Source: Climacium dendroides
Taxonomy: Eukaryota > Streptophyta > Bryopsida > Hypnales > Climaciaceae
NCBI GenBank assembly: GCA_950106755.1
Contig: OX467091.1
Location: forward strand, 16,881,538-16,945,537
Reading direction: 5' to 3'
Length of the DNA: 64,000 bases
Below the pieces are notes generated by a model. It worked only from the letters and a program-made list of their open reading frames with translations. It was not told the origin of the DNA and made no database searches. The position numbers and the translations under genes are program-made. This document shows, one piece after another, positions 10,771 through 22,006 of this stretch (position 1 is its first letter; each line of letters starts with the position of its first letter).

Positions 10771-11812
10771 ATGGACTCCCAAAGATTTTCTATGGATCTT
10801 AATTGGAATCCTGAGTCATTTGATCTTGAAACGGAATCGGAAGATCCAATTGAGGTCGAACTGGGTGAAGCTCAAGGTATTGAAGATGGAAAAAATTACA
10901 AAACTGGGAGGTGGTCTTTAGCAGAGACTTTATCACTCTATCATTGCAAGAGGGTAGATTATGAGAATTATGGGCCATCAAAATCGCAACGTGTTCAAAT
11001 GACCACGGCTTCGAATAGATGAAAAGCCATGGTAGATGATTTGTGAGGAAGAGGTGTGCATAGAAATCCACAACAAATTCAAGATAAGTGGGAGCAATTG
11101 TCTCCAGACTTCAAAAAAGTCCATGACTATGAGAAGAAGATACCATCTGGCCAGCCAAGTTATTTTGCTATGAGCCCTTCGGAGGAAAAAAAATCATTCA
11201 AGGAGATTTCCAAGGGCACCATTTGACCAAACTATTTATGAAGCTATGTTGGAGTGGTTTCCTAAAATATCCCAAGCTGTGGATGCTGGAGATCTTCCCC
11301 TTGATACCGGAATGATGGCACCTTCTATAGGTATTTTCTAAAATTTATTTGGTTTATTTTTATTATTGTAATTGTAAACATTGCATATGAATTTGTTATA
11401 AAAAATTATGAAATATAAGTGTGAGTATTTTTTTAGATCATTTTAATAACAAGCTACTTTATTGTTGTACATTGTAGAAGGTGGTGAATCATCTATGGAT
11501 TACTCTACCAAAAAAAGGCGCTTATCCATGAAGGCAGCAGATGGTGCATTAGCATCTATGGATAAAACTCGGTTTGAATTTGTTCAAGCCATTAGTGGGG
11601 GGCATGACCGAGAGGATATCCGTCACAAAGAGATCATAGACTTGGATAAACAGAAATTACAATCAGAGGAATTACGCCATCTTGACATGATGAAACTGGA
11701 ACGTGATAGAATGGATAGTGCTAGTGCCACTGGACAGGGTTATGTGAATGCTCTTCTTAGCTTGAGTGATGCTATGAAGACAATTGGAAATGCCATTCAA
11801 AAAAGGCAGTAG
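10771..11812 (+). pseudogene. Decayed Myb/SANT (trihelix-like) partner gene of a PIF/Harbinger element
   Basis: PIF/Harbinger elements need a Myb/SANT-like DNA-binding protein besides the transposase. Exon 1 from 10771 shows GRWSLAETLSLYHCKR, the first trihelix helix. It then meets TGA near 11020 and TGA near 11043, the second where the family usually has Trp. The frame goes on with 'IQDKWEQLSPDFKKVHDYEK', typical of this domain. A run of eight A near 11190 shifts the frame, after which 'FDQTIYEAMLEWFP' follows. A likely intron runs from 11332 to 11477 (donor TATAG|GTATTT, acceptor TTGTAG). The last exon, to 11812, encodes the charged C-terminal tail. Two stops and one frameshift make this copy inactive. 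Confidence 0.8.
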
Positions 11813-12034
11813 TTTGAGATATCATGCATGACTTGTTTTTTATGTTTCAATCTAACTTTGTAGTATGGTTTGTTGTTAATAAACTTATGTCATATTATAT
11901 ATCATTATTTGATTGATTATTTTTTCTTGTTTTTTTTTATCTTTGTCATTTCAATGGTTCTTTTTCTTGACATTTATGTTAATTTTTTCAATCTAAAACT
12001 AGTTTTTTGGTGAATTTTTTAAAGGTCATGCGAC

Positions 12035-13411
12035 ATGGATGATCCCAATATTGGAGTTGCAATTGCAACTATGGGTGTAGCAACTACATCTATTGGGACT
12101 ATGGTTCAATTGGCAACGCATGGAATGTTTGAAAAGAGTCAAACAGCCAAGTCACCTAAAGTATCAACCTTAGCAATTTCGAAACACAAAAGAAGAGCTC
12201 AAGAGATGTTACCTATTATTCATGCAGTTATGGAATGTGAACAACTTTTCCAAGAAGTTTTTGTTGAGAAAGTTGGGAAAAAGAGTATATTTGGATGTGA
12301 GTGTGGGCTTTATTATATCAAGCCACGTTCCATTCACTGGTGGGACCAATTCTCAACTTTGGTAATGCAAGAAGATCCTGAACATTTTCGCCAATTTTTT
12401 AGACTATCTGTTCCAACATTTCAATATGTTTGTGGCATGGTTAATGAAGAATTGACCAAGAATTCTCCTCCTGGGCTTATTAATATTACTGGACGATTGA
12501 TGAGTGTGCCCAAGCAAGTTGCCATTGCATTGAGGAGGCTTGGTACGGGAGACACTCATGATTCGGTGGGTGAACTTTTTGGTGTGCATGACTCAACAAG
12601 CGTTAAAGTTTGTAAGAGGTTTATTTCAGCTCTTATCAAAGTTGCTTTACCTTTGCATTTACAATGGCCACAAGGAGAAGCTTTATCAAAAATAAAGCTT
12701 GGATTTGAAAAGCTCCATGGCATACCACAATGTTGTGGAGCTCTTGACTGTTCTCATATCCGATTTGATCTACCAGGAAGATCTAGATCAACAGATTGGT
12801 ATGACCGCGATCATAACTATTCTACTATACTTCAAGCCATTGTAGATCATGAAGCTCGATTCATAGATGTTTTTGTAGGCATTCCAGGATCAGTACATGA
12901 TTCTCGCATACTTCTTATGTCAAATCACTTTAAGGAAGTGATTGCCGGGAGGAGATTGAATGGGCCAACAATACACATTGAAGGTGTAGATATCCATGAG
13001 TTGATTGTAGCCGATGCTGGTTATGTTGGTGATAAAAACTTGCTTGCACCTTGGCCTGGAATTCAACTTCCTAGGTTATATGAAGAGTTCAACTTTAAGC
13101 ACTCATCCACACGTATGGTAGTAGAACGCTCATTTGGAATTTTGAAAGGCATGTGGAGGATTTTAAAAAATCCAATCACAAAACCAGATATGAAAAGAAT
13201 TCCAAGCTTGATAATGGCATGTTGTTTAATTCACAATATAGTCATTGACAAAAGAGATGTCATTGATGAGTCTATAGTTCTTTGGGGACACCACGACTTG
13301 GGATATAGACAACAAGTAGTGAGAGGAGTACCCCAAAACGATAGTGAGCAATTGCAAATGGCAATTGCAAGGCATTTGTATCAATTAGAAGCAACTCGCT
13401 TCAATGAATGA
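12035..13411 (+). CDS. PIF/Harbinger transposase (HARBI1-like, DDE_Tnp_4)
   Basis: This is an uninterrupted 458-residue transposase. A helix-turn-helix stretch lies at about 160-197 (QVAIALRRLGTGDTHDSVGE). The catalytic triad is visible as D238 in ALDCSH, D327 in VADAGY and E364 in ERSFGILKG. The conserved SVHDSR (D289) and MACCLIHN are also present. The C-terminus is variable, as usual. A full-length frame with all acidic residues suggests recent activity, in contrast to the broken Myb/SANT gene 220 bp upstream. Both lie on the same strand, as in autonomous elements. Confidence 0.95.
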   Translation: MDDPNIGVAIATMGVATTSIGTMVQLATHGMFEKSQTAKSPKVSTLAISKHKRRAQEMLPIIHAVMECEQLFQEVFVEKVGKKSIFGCECGLYYIKPRSIHWWDQFSTLVMQEDPEHFRQFFRLSVPTFQYVCGMVNEELTKNSPPGLINITGRLMSVPKQVAIALRRLGTGDTHDSVGELFGVHDSTSVKVCKRFISALIKVALPLHLQWPQGEALSKIKLGFEKLHGIPQCCGALDCSHIRFDLPGRSRSTDWYDRDHNYSTILQAIVDHEARFIDVFVGIPGSVHDSRILLMSNHFKEVIAGRRLNGPTIHIEGVDIHELIVADAGYVGDKNLLAPWPGIQLPRLYEEFNFKHSSTRMVVERSFGILKGMWRILKNPITKPDMKRIPSLIMACCLIHNIVIDKRDVIDESIVLWGHHDLGYRQQVVRGVPQNDSEQLQMAIARHLYQLEATRFNE

Positions 13412-15531
13412 AGTTTGAACCTTATTTTGTAATGTGATTACTTTCAATTGAATTGATATGTTTTTTTTCTTTAAGTAAAGTAAAAGAATATCTTATTATA
13501 TGAAAAATGAATGTTTCATGATATTATGTAATAATTCTCAATATAGTTAATTTGAAAAATTATCTCAAGTCATAATATAGCGTAAATGGGAAAAATATAA
13601 TCTTTAAGAAATATAGCGAGTTCCAAATCCAGATATTATGAAAAAATTAAGAATGCTATAAGAGTCATACGCTTTGTTATTGAAAATAAATCAAAAGCTC
13701 TAGTTTTTATAAATTAATCTAGATAATTATTCTCAAGCATTGATTGTGTATTATTCAATTACTAAGATTATTCAATTATCTTTAAATAAGGCATTATATT
13801 TGTCTAAAATCATGGAAATTTTTGCATAACATAATATACAATTGCCATTTTTTGTTTTCCACAAATGACATTCAATTTTTGTACATACTCACTTAAGTAT
13901 ATTAAATTTTAGTTTCAAAAAATAAATTTCAATCTATGGTAAACTATTTCAGTTTTTGGAGTTTTGCATGAAAAATAACCACTACTTACTTTGAATCCAT
14001 ATTTTATTTTGAGGAGGGTTGGAAAAAAACACATTATCAATGTCTTAATCTTTTTTCCTACAAATTTGTGCTTTTAGATCATAAAACTCATCATCCAAAA
14101 TACTTATAATCTAAAAAGTGGTATAATTTTTACAAAACTAATTTCATATTTATTAGACAAAGTAGTTTTATTTTTCTTTGGTTTTAATTAAAACTTTCAA
14201 GCACCTCTTTGGGGGAAAACAATGAAACTGGAATAATTCATTGAAAACTTGTACTGTCAAAAACTTATTGGACCGGAAGTGGTTAATGAAGAAGAATATG
14301 ATGCATGAAGAGTATAATGTGATGCATCAATGAATGAAAATTCTAGTACAAACATGTCTATCTCTTAATTATTTAATTTGGCAAAATGATTGAACCATCA
14401 TGATTATATTTGTCCCAAAATATTTAGTTAAAATATAGAGATATTTATATTACAAAGTTTGGCATTATTACACTTCACATTGAACTCTTCATAGATGATA
14501 TTGTTTTTCCTTAATGGTATTTTTTCCTATTGCTTAAGGTATGTATACGGATGTTTAGTACATGTCTATTAGAAAAATAATTTTAAAATCATCACTAGTG
14601 TAATTCAAACAATTATACCTTAAAACCATGCATATTAAATGAAGCAATTTTTCATACATTCAGGTTTGTTTATTTACAATTAGAACTTGGTGTGCTTGAG
14701 TGAAATTGTATGACAATTGAATGTCACTCTCCTTAACCCCTCAAGGCCCAACAACTTCTTGACCACAAATATTTTCAATGAATTCAACCACTTTGATATT
14801 TTTTTGCACATAGATGTTCTTGAAAATTTTAATTTTAACCATATTAAAGTAAATACTACCTTGTCTAATGTTCACTAGGTTTTTAGATTATAACAATTTT
14901 GGATAATCACTTTTTTGGGCAAAAAACAAAATTTTGGGTTAAAAAAGTTACTTGAAATTGAATATTATCCCCCCCCCCTCCCCCTCCATTTTTTTCTAAT
15001 TAGATAAATAAATAAGTAGTATTGAAAATTTGAGACATATACAATTTTTTTTATTTTGAGAAATGAGAAATAAAATACTCACTCAATTTTCTGTACATTT
15101 TCAAACAAGATGAATAGAAAGTAAAACAAACAAACAAATTGGATCCTAAAATTTTATTAAAATTTTTTATACTTGCCTATATTTTTGGAATTTAAGAAAT
15201 GATGTTATTATCATATCTTATGGAACATCTTCACAAATTTTGGAATCATCCTAATTATTTTGTGTTTTGATCATGTGACAGTGAGCCTTGTATTTTTAAG
15301 ATCACTAAAAATAAAAACCTTAATCTCTTTTTCTTACCTTAGTTTGATTGTGCAGATTAAAGGATAGAAATGTCCACGAATTTTTTTCCCATCTCTATTT
15401 TTCTTTTCATTGTGAAAGAATTAGTTTGATTCTAGTAAATACTTATGTCATTGAGATTTTGATAATCAAAAGATACTATAAATATGTGAATTAAATCTAA
15501 ATCTATGGTATCTTATTTTATTCAAAACTCT
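13412..15531. other. AT-rich DNA downstream of the transposase
   Basis: No gene is seen. A C-rich run lies at about 14970-14990. At 14733 'ttaacccctcaaggcccaa' looks like a family X/Y terminus without an obvious partner. The right end of the Harbinger element should lie in or beyond this stretch, but I cannot place it. Confidence 0.5.
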
Positions 15532-15761
15532 TTAACCCTTGGAGGAAGGACCCATGGCTATAGAAATCATGCATTTCTAATACTATGTGACATCATCTAC
15601 TTTGAAAAGCCAAATATACTCATTGGAAGTCAAATTACTAGAAAAGATCTTCCCTTTCCACTCCTATTACCAAGGATGAAAAGTTACAATTATGCCCTAC
15701 ACGATTTGATTCCCTATCACCTAGAGGTTCCAAAACGTCCACCTTGTCTTTCAAGGGTTAA
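15532..15761. mobile_element. TTAA-bounded MITE, family Y copy 2 (inverted)
   Basis: It starts TTAA-CCCTTGGAGG and ends TTTCAAGGG-TTAA, 230 bp in all. Its reverse complement reads 'gtggaaagggaagatctttt' and 'gtagatgatgtcacatag', matching copy 1 at 8873-9093. The 100-codon open frame across it is accidental. Confidence 0.75.
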
Positions 15762-16730
15762 ATGTTGCAATGGGCACGTTGAAAGATATTTGGACCCAAT
15801 TGTGTAGAACCAAGCTATGTACTGAACCAACCTATCTCAGTTGTCATGTAATATTTTATAGTTTAAATATTTTATTGTAGATTTTAATTTAGTTTTTTAT
15901 TTTAGTTTTTTTTTGCTTTTCCACCCGTGGTAGCACAACAACCAACAATGGGCATATACCAAAATTTGGGCTTGAGAACAATAAAAAAAATTATTCATTT
16001 CATAGGTCTTAGGACTAATCAAATTGCTTATATGTTCTTAGAAATCTAAGGTCTCAGTAACGTAAGAAACATGTACTGTACTGTAATCTCCCACTCTGTT
16101 TGGCAAATAAAAAAACATTGAGATCAGGAATAGGTGCTCTGTCCCCTGCCCAATGCAGATGGTAACAACTCTGTTTGGCTGGTTAAAACTCGGTGAATGG
16201 AATCCACTTGCTGGGCAATAAGTAATTGCGCTGGAAGTCATAAAGTGTTGCATCCCGATCAAACATGTCAGGATGAATTTTACAGTATCAGTGGAGTCTC
16301 CCTGTGGACCTTGCCAAGTGTGGGCATAGGCCAAAAATACTTTACCCGCCCAGGGCCACATGGAAGCTAACTCTTAAGCCCGACCTTAAGCCCGACCTTT
16401 AAGGGTTAAGGTGCAGAGAGTGGATACACTTGTTTCGGCTGAGATTAGGCCAGTTGTATCACTTGTATGAGTCTACCACCCAATCTCATTTAAATCTATT
16501 TTTGTGGCCAATTCTGAGAGCCACGCTGCTCGACAAAGACTGAGCTAATTAGGTGTACATTAGACAGAGACCCAATGTATTACTCATAGAATATATGGGC
16601 CATGAGCACTTACCAGTCCAGGTCTGATTGACGGTACTCAATTTCATCAGAATCATGAAAGCCTGTTTCAGTTCCAGACATTCACGCTGCCTCAGGCTGT
16701 TATACTTTGGTCTCAATCTTATGGTTCAGG
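15762..16730. other. Intergenic DNA, shift from AT-rich to mixed composition
   Basis: From about 16000 the GC content rises to that of the gene islands. Bases 16371-16410 hold 'cttaagcccgacc' repeats ending in AAGGGTTAAGG. Together with 16310-16370 they match 9089-9150 in inverse orientation. No gene is recognised. Confidence 0.5.
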
Positions 16731-16732
16731 TC

Positions 16733-16796
16733 AAAATCTGACGTATGGCTTACATCAGAATCTGACGTATGGTTCACGTGAGAATCTGACGTATGG
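16733..16796 (+). promoter_or_regulatory. Three tandem copies of AATCTGACGTATGG upstream of the BAHD gene
   Basis: The unit 'aatctgacgtatgg' occurs three times, about 23-24 bp apart. Each contains TGACGT, a known bZIP/TGA-factor half site, and a CACGTG-like 'ttcacgtg' lies between copies. It lies about 750 bp before the BAHD start codon. Use as an enhancer is inference. Confidence 0.5.
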
Positions 16797-17397
16797 TATT
16801 ATGATTCTGATCTTTCGTCTGGTTGCGTGCAGTCCTTTGTACCCTCATGAATGAACTGGTCCCGTGCAGTCCTCTGCGCCCGAATGAACTTTCCCACGGT
16901 CCTTCCATTCCATTCACGATTCTTCTTTCAATTTTGGGTTGCGGAGGAAGCTCATGGTGTTATACAGCGAAGTCTCATTTTTAAATTCTTGTGAAGCAGC
17001 CAAGATTTGACCATGTCTAACATATCAAACATTCCGGTGGCTGTTTCTCTGAAATCAACCATCTGAAGTGTAATCAAGGTGTGTATCATGTATCACTGTG
17101 TTTGAATTACACTTGGGAATTTCATACGAAGATTTTTGGGAATGCTGCTTTGTGAACATTCCATAAAACGTACTGGAAGAATTAGAATTTCAATTTGTAC
17201 GCCGCCTGGTCTCTGTCATGTCGTAGTCGCTTTTATGATGTGTGTCTATCCGGCCAACTGTATGTGCCTGCACAGCGACATATCATATATTTATTTAGTT
17301 TGGTGATGCCGTATACGTCTAGTCTTGAATTCAGCTTACTATCATTGAATTTTTCATTGACACAACTCGAGAACCAGTTTTGCAGGATTTTAGAAGA

Positions 17398-17404
17398 TAT
17401 ATAA
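17398..17404 (+). promoter_or_regulatory. Probable TATA box of the BAHD gene
   Basis: TATATAA lies 122 bp before the start codon at 17526, a normal distance for a plant promoter with a short 5' UTR. Confidence 0.5.
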
Positions 17405-17525
17405 GCCCCTGTCGTGCCTCGTCTTGAATTATCTTTTCCAGTGTTGGATACGTTCGGAGTAGTTTTTCAGGGAAGTGCTCGCTCGTTACTTAGCATTCTG
17501 TGTGACTTTTTTCCAGGCTTCCAAA

Positions 17526-19538
17526 ATGGGTTCCGAACCGGAAGTTCACGCAGACGGTAGTCTAGTCTCAGAAGACAGACTGCAGGGGAAGTCATTGGAG
17601 CATGTTCACACTTCCTTCATCAAACCTTCCACAGCGACACCATGCGAGAAAGAATGGTTACCTTTGTCAAGTTTAGACTACTTGTGGGTTGCATTTTACA
17701 CTCCCACACTGTGCACGTTCACACTCACGGGGGAGCACAATCTGGACGTGGTGCAACATTTGCGGGATACTTTGGCAGACGCGCTGGTGTTGTTCTACCC
17801 TCTCGCGGGAAGAGTAGTGGCGAAGGACGGTCCTCCAAGGATCCATTGTAACGACGCGGGTGCTGTGTTCACAGAAGCAAGCGTGGATGTGGAGTTGGCG
17901 GATCTCAGAGCCGACGATTTTCAGCCTCAACCCGTGCTCTCCGGATTGGCGGCTGCAGGATTGGGGGATTACCCTGTTCTTCCTCAGATTGACACTGGCC
18001 TTCCAGCCCTGGTCATTCAGGTAAACATTCAACTGGTCATTCTTCCCATTTGCCACACTACTGTCCCTCAGCAGCCACAAGACTAAAATTAACCTAGGTT
18101 TTGTCACGTGAACAAATAGGTACGCTATGAGTAGCTCTGTCCCTTTTGTAGCCCACCGCTTGTCCTACTCCAGCTTCCTCACACTTACTGTAAGGTAAAG
18201 CAGCCCATTGTGGTCAGAATGACGAGTTTGACATCATCTTGTTGCTGAAATTTTTCAATTTTTTTTCCATGCATTGTGGCCTACATGCATTGTGGCCCAC
18301 ATCTCACATACTAAAAAACCCCACAATGGGTCATTTCCTAGGTGACCACAATGGGTGCTTTACCTTAGATGTCGCTTATGTCACTGCAATGCCTCCTCCC
18401 CTTTGGTCCAGAGCCTGCTGAGTAGTTCTACTAACTACGTCATACGAACATAGGTAACAGCTGCTATAATTGTTGCTCCCTGTAGGAGGTAGGCTCCATG
18501 ACGTCGACAAGTGACCATGGCAGTCCCTTGCATAAATTTACATAAGCAAAATTTTTTATCTTGTAGGTGACACACTTCAAGTGTGGAGGTATGACGTTGG
18601 CGGTCAATTGGGCACATGCAGTGGCGGATGGACGGGCTGGTTTCCACTTTATGAAATCCTGGTCGGAACTTGCACGAGGTTTGCAGGTTTCCCTTCTTCC
18701 TGATCATCGGCGTGAGCTTGTGAAGCCAGGAGATTCTTCTCAGATTACGACTAGGAACATTTTCCAGACATCGTCGGTACTGTCACCGGGTGCACAAATC
18801 ATCAAAAACTCGAACCTCAAAAGCTCAGGAGACTATACACCAGAAGTGGGAAAGCAAGCCAAGATTGTACCAAAGACATTTGAGTTCGCAGGGGATGACA
18901 TCTCTAAGCTGAAGCAGCTGGACTCGGATCAGCAACTATCGAGGGCAGATTGTCTTTCCACGCATTTATGGCGCTCCGTAGCTCGAGCTCAGAACCTGCA
19001 ACGTGGTTCTGCAGCTTGCCTTTGCATTCTCGTGGAAGGGAGGAAGAAACTGTCCTTGCCACCAGGATACTTCGGCAACGCAATTAACCTCCTTTCTATC
19101 ATCACCACGGTCAGTGAACTTCTGAACCGCCCCTTTGGATGCACTGCCAGGCTGGTTCATTCGGCTGTTAGGTCTACCACGACCGAATGGTTCCAGAATC
19201 TTGTTGATTTTATGCCGCTGGTGCTGCAACCTGGAAAGACGGATTTTTCCTCCGACGATCCGGCTTTCCCTGGCATGACTTCCATGGGGATTTCTTACCT
19301 GAACCACTTTCCTTTCTATGAGCTAGACTTTGGATTCGGTGTCCCTGCACACTCGATTCGCAACACCTTGGCTGCTCGGGACGGTCTCCTCTTCGTGGTT
19401 CCAAGCTCCCGTGGGCGAGAGAATATGGTTGTCATGGCCAACATGGACTCGCACGTTGTGAACAATTTTCTCTCAACGGTTAATGACATTCCGAGCAACA
19501 ATGACAATCGTCAAGTTGAAGAATGTGCATACAATTAA
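17526..19538 (+). CDS. BAHD acyltransferase (HXXXD family)
   Basis: BAHD enzymes transfer acyl groups from CoA thioesters to hydroxyls or amines in the cytosol; hydroxycinnamoyl transferases are one branch. Two exons, 17526-18020 and 18567-19538, join in phase 0 to 488 codons plus stop (family usually 430-460). The catalytic HAVAD lies at residues 182-186, right after the intron, and the structural motif DFGFG (usually DFGWG) starts near 419. I start at ATGGGTTCC rather than the upstream in-frame ATG at 17475, because MGSEPEVH is a typical cytosolic start. The substrate cannot be told. A MITE sits in the intron. The DFGFG variant is a common tolerated change. Confidence 0.92.
18191..18367. 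mobile_element. MITE in the BAHD intron
   Basis: TAAGGTAAAGCAGCCCATTG, followed by TGGTCA, is repeated inverted at the other end as TGACCACAATGGGTGCTTTA followed by CCTTA. The arms are about 25 bp and the whole is 177 bp, lying wholly inside the 546-bp intron. Internal 'catgcattgtggcc' is duplicated. No clear target duplication is seen. Confidence 0.8.
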
Positions 19539-19767
19539 GCAGCTGAGCGTGGTTACTATCATTAGACTTTAGGCTTAATTTCTGTTGGGTGCTGAAAAAG
19601 GATTCCAACATGTATTTTTTGGACACTAATTGATAAATTATTTTTTGAACGTTTGCACCATGTATATTTTAGGCAAGAATTCAGAGGGGTTGCTTTCAGA
19701 TAAGGGTTACAATTTGGTGTAATATTAGCAATGTATTGGACCATGACTCAAAAGATATTACGGAGTA

Positions 19768-19819
19768 CTTACTGAAACATCTTCCTTACACCGGCAGGAG
19801 ACTTAGATGTTTCAGTAAG
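19768..19819. repeat. Perfect 15-bp hairpin downstream of the BAHD gene
   Basis: CTTACTGAAACATCT at 19768-19782 is followed after 22 bases by its exact reverse complement at 19805-19819. It lies 230 bp after the stop. It could be a short foldback element or an RNA hairpin in a 3' UTR. Confidence 0.7.
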
Positions 19820-21560
19820 AGTTTCTTTGCAGTGGACAACAAATGTTTCAGCCAGCGAGAACTTCAAAAACTGATAAGATGAAGGAATCTGACTTTATAC
19901 TGAGAAAATGAAGTGGAGTACGTGGAGCGCACTTTTGTCCTTCGTGGCATCAAACGTGCAGAAATTGAGTCATGCGTCCGGCCCATCCAAGGGTGGGCCT
20001 GACGCAAATGCCGGGGACTTCTGTTTCCAATTTTTTGAAGTCTTGCTTCACAGGAAGCTGCTACAGGTCTTGTCTTCCCTAGCCAGTCATGGATTCCGTC
20101 AAAATCCGTTAGTGGGCACTGCCTACACTGTCTTACAAAAAAAAATTAAAAAGAGCTCTAGCTACAGTGCACTAACCAATGCCACATGTGCTAATCCGGC
20201 CTACATTGTTGATTATAAATATTTTTTTATTCAATTGCATAGGGGCTTAGGGGTGATGTTTGCAAAGTGAATTTGGTCCAGAAATAGGTCTAAAGTCGTT
20301 CCTAAGACCCTCAGTTATAACACTCTTTCAATACCAAGTGCAAACATATCTTTAGGGTGGCCAATTTTGGTTGAAATTTGTTCCAAAAACCCTCAGTAAT
20401 AACACTCTTTTAACACCAAGTGCGAACATACCTTTAGGGTGGCAAGTTTTGGTTGTTAACAGTTCAGTAACTGGCCTGAAGGCTTTTTCAATCACCAAAC
20501 CTGCATGGCTAGTGAGGTGGCATCGATATAAGAGCACTATTACAACTATTTATAACCACCACTTGCTCAACAGCAACTAACAAATAATTGGCTATCTTCC
20601 AAAGAGAATTCTTTGGCTCCTCTTATCGAGTGGTGCTCTAAATTTGAACATTCATCTACATATTGGATATGGATAGAAAATATCACATTAGCACATATCA
20701 CATATCACATATCCATAATTATGTTTTCATCCACAATTTGGCGATTTTGATCCAAGATTTTTTTAATCTGAAGTTATCTGCAAAAAACTTCATGGCTTTC
20801 TGTCATTTTTTAGCCAAATTATTTTTTTATAGTGCAATAGTGCAATCTGGCAGTATAAAGCCCAAAAAAGCCCTAGTTCTTATCTACTTGAGGTGTCAAC
20901 GGCTCATTACAAAAGACCCTCGCTTATATTAGGGTGAAGTTAACTGGAAGGGGAACACGATCTGCGGCGAAAGAGGTCAACACTCAACAGGGCACCGAAA
21001 CGAAGACAATTGTGTTGGTGCTTGTGTTGTATGCTTTTTAGTTTTCGAAAAATTCCAAAAAATTCCCCGCCGAGGACTTGTCCTCTTGTTCTGTGTACTT
21101 TTCCCCGTATCAATGGAAATTGTCCATGTGTTTCAAGAAAAAAAACCAAGACAATAAACTGCAGAGTTCTAGAGAGCGTACCTGTATTCAAGAGCGTTCC
21201 TCTTGCAGAAGGTGAGTTGTTCTCCCGCTCTTTGAATTCTGTGCTATTCCTAGAAGTTCAAATTCGTGTTTTGGTTTAGCTGCTAGGTACTACAGCCAAT
21301 ATATATCTGGTCTCCGTCTACATGTGCAGCACAGCAACTCGTTTAGCTTGCCAGATAGGTAGCTCCCTTTTCGCCGTCTACATGCGTTGATTAGTGCGAG
21401 GTTTAGGTCATTCAGTACGGGAAGGTACTGGGGTTCATGGTGTTCTTTAGTTTCATTCATCGGCATTGGTAATTACTAGTTGAATAAGTAAGCAGAATGA
21501 AGTCTCACATCAATCTCTGCAAATAAAGGACATCTTTCCTGCTCGAGACGTAATCACCGT
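19820..21560. other. Intergenic region without a recognised gene
   Basis: Frames at 19908-20270 (120 codons) and 20940-21279 have no domain I know. The first is low-complexity near its end. Parts are GC-balanced, so an unrecognised gene remnant is possible. Confidence 0.4.
20243..20430. mobile_element. Family Z foldback MITE with a partial second copy
   Basis: 20243-20340 contains 'ggggtgatgtttgcaaagtg', 'aggtctaaa' and 'cctaagaccctcagttataa', ending TACCAAGTG. A partial repeat of the right half follows at 20380-20430. Related copies are at 27717-27809, 45092-45193 and 63001-63093. The best-kept ends are CACTTGGTGTTA and its complement. Confidence 0.75.
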
Positions 21561-21742
21561 ATACAATTCTAAGTGTTTAACCATGTACCCACAAACCCTA
21601 GAGAAGAAACCCAGACGGGGTTGCAAACAGACACCCTAAACACGAAACAAGCAGTTGCAAGTGCAGACTGAAACCGATGACAACAATCACAATGACAGAA
21701 TTTCAACAATGTATTTGTATGGTTGCTAGCTTGCTTACTTAC

Positions 21743-22006
21743 CTCACATCCAGAAATCGCAACAGCAGTGTGAAAATTTGCTCGGTGCTTCCTAGCAATC
21801 GCTCCAGCACCGCACGTGGAGCAAGCGGAAGAATGTGACTGTGAAGAGCACCCCACCACAAGCGGCACAGCCAGCAACATAGTGAAGAAATTCACGCGAA
21901 AGCTAGCGCCACAAGAATCGCCAAAACCCAAAGTCCAACGCCGAGAAGTCAAAGTAGCGGAGGCCACAATTTCAAAATAAAAAGCAATCTCGTCCAGGAA
22001 GCGCAA
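21743..22006 (-). CDS. Possible first exon of an unrecognised minus-strand gene
   Basis: An open frame from ATG at 22006 stays open to a perfect donor, GAG|GTAAGTAAG, whose exon ends at 21743. It gives about 88 residues, with one hydrophobic, Cys-rich stretch (MLLAVPLVVGCSS). CCCTAAACCCT telo-box motifs, common in plant 5' leaders, lie just upstream on this strand. I find no matching downstream exon and no known domain, so this may be a remnant or chance. Confidence 0.25.

Noticed and set aside
19908..20270. 120-codon plus-strand frame
   Set aside because: No domain, and its end runs into a family Z MITE.
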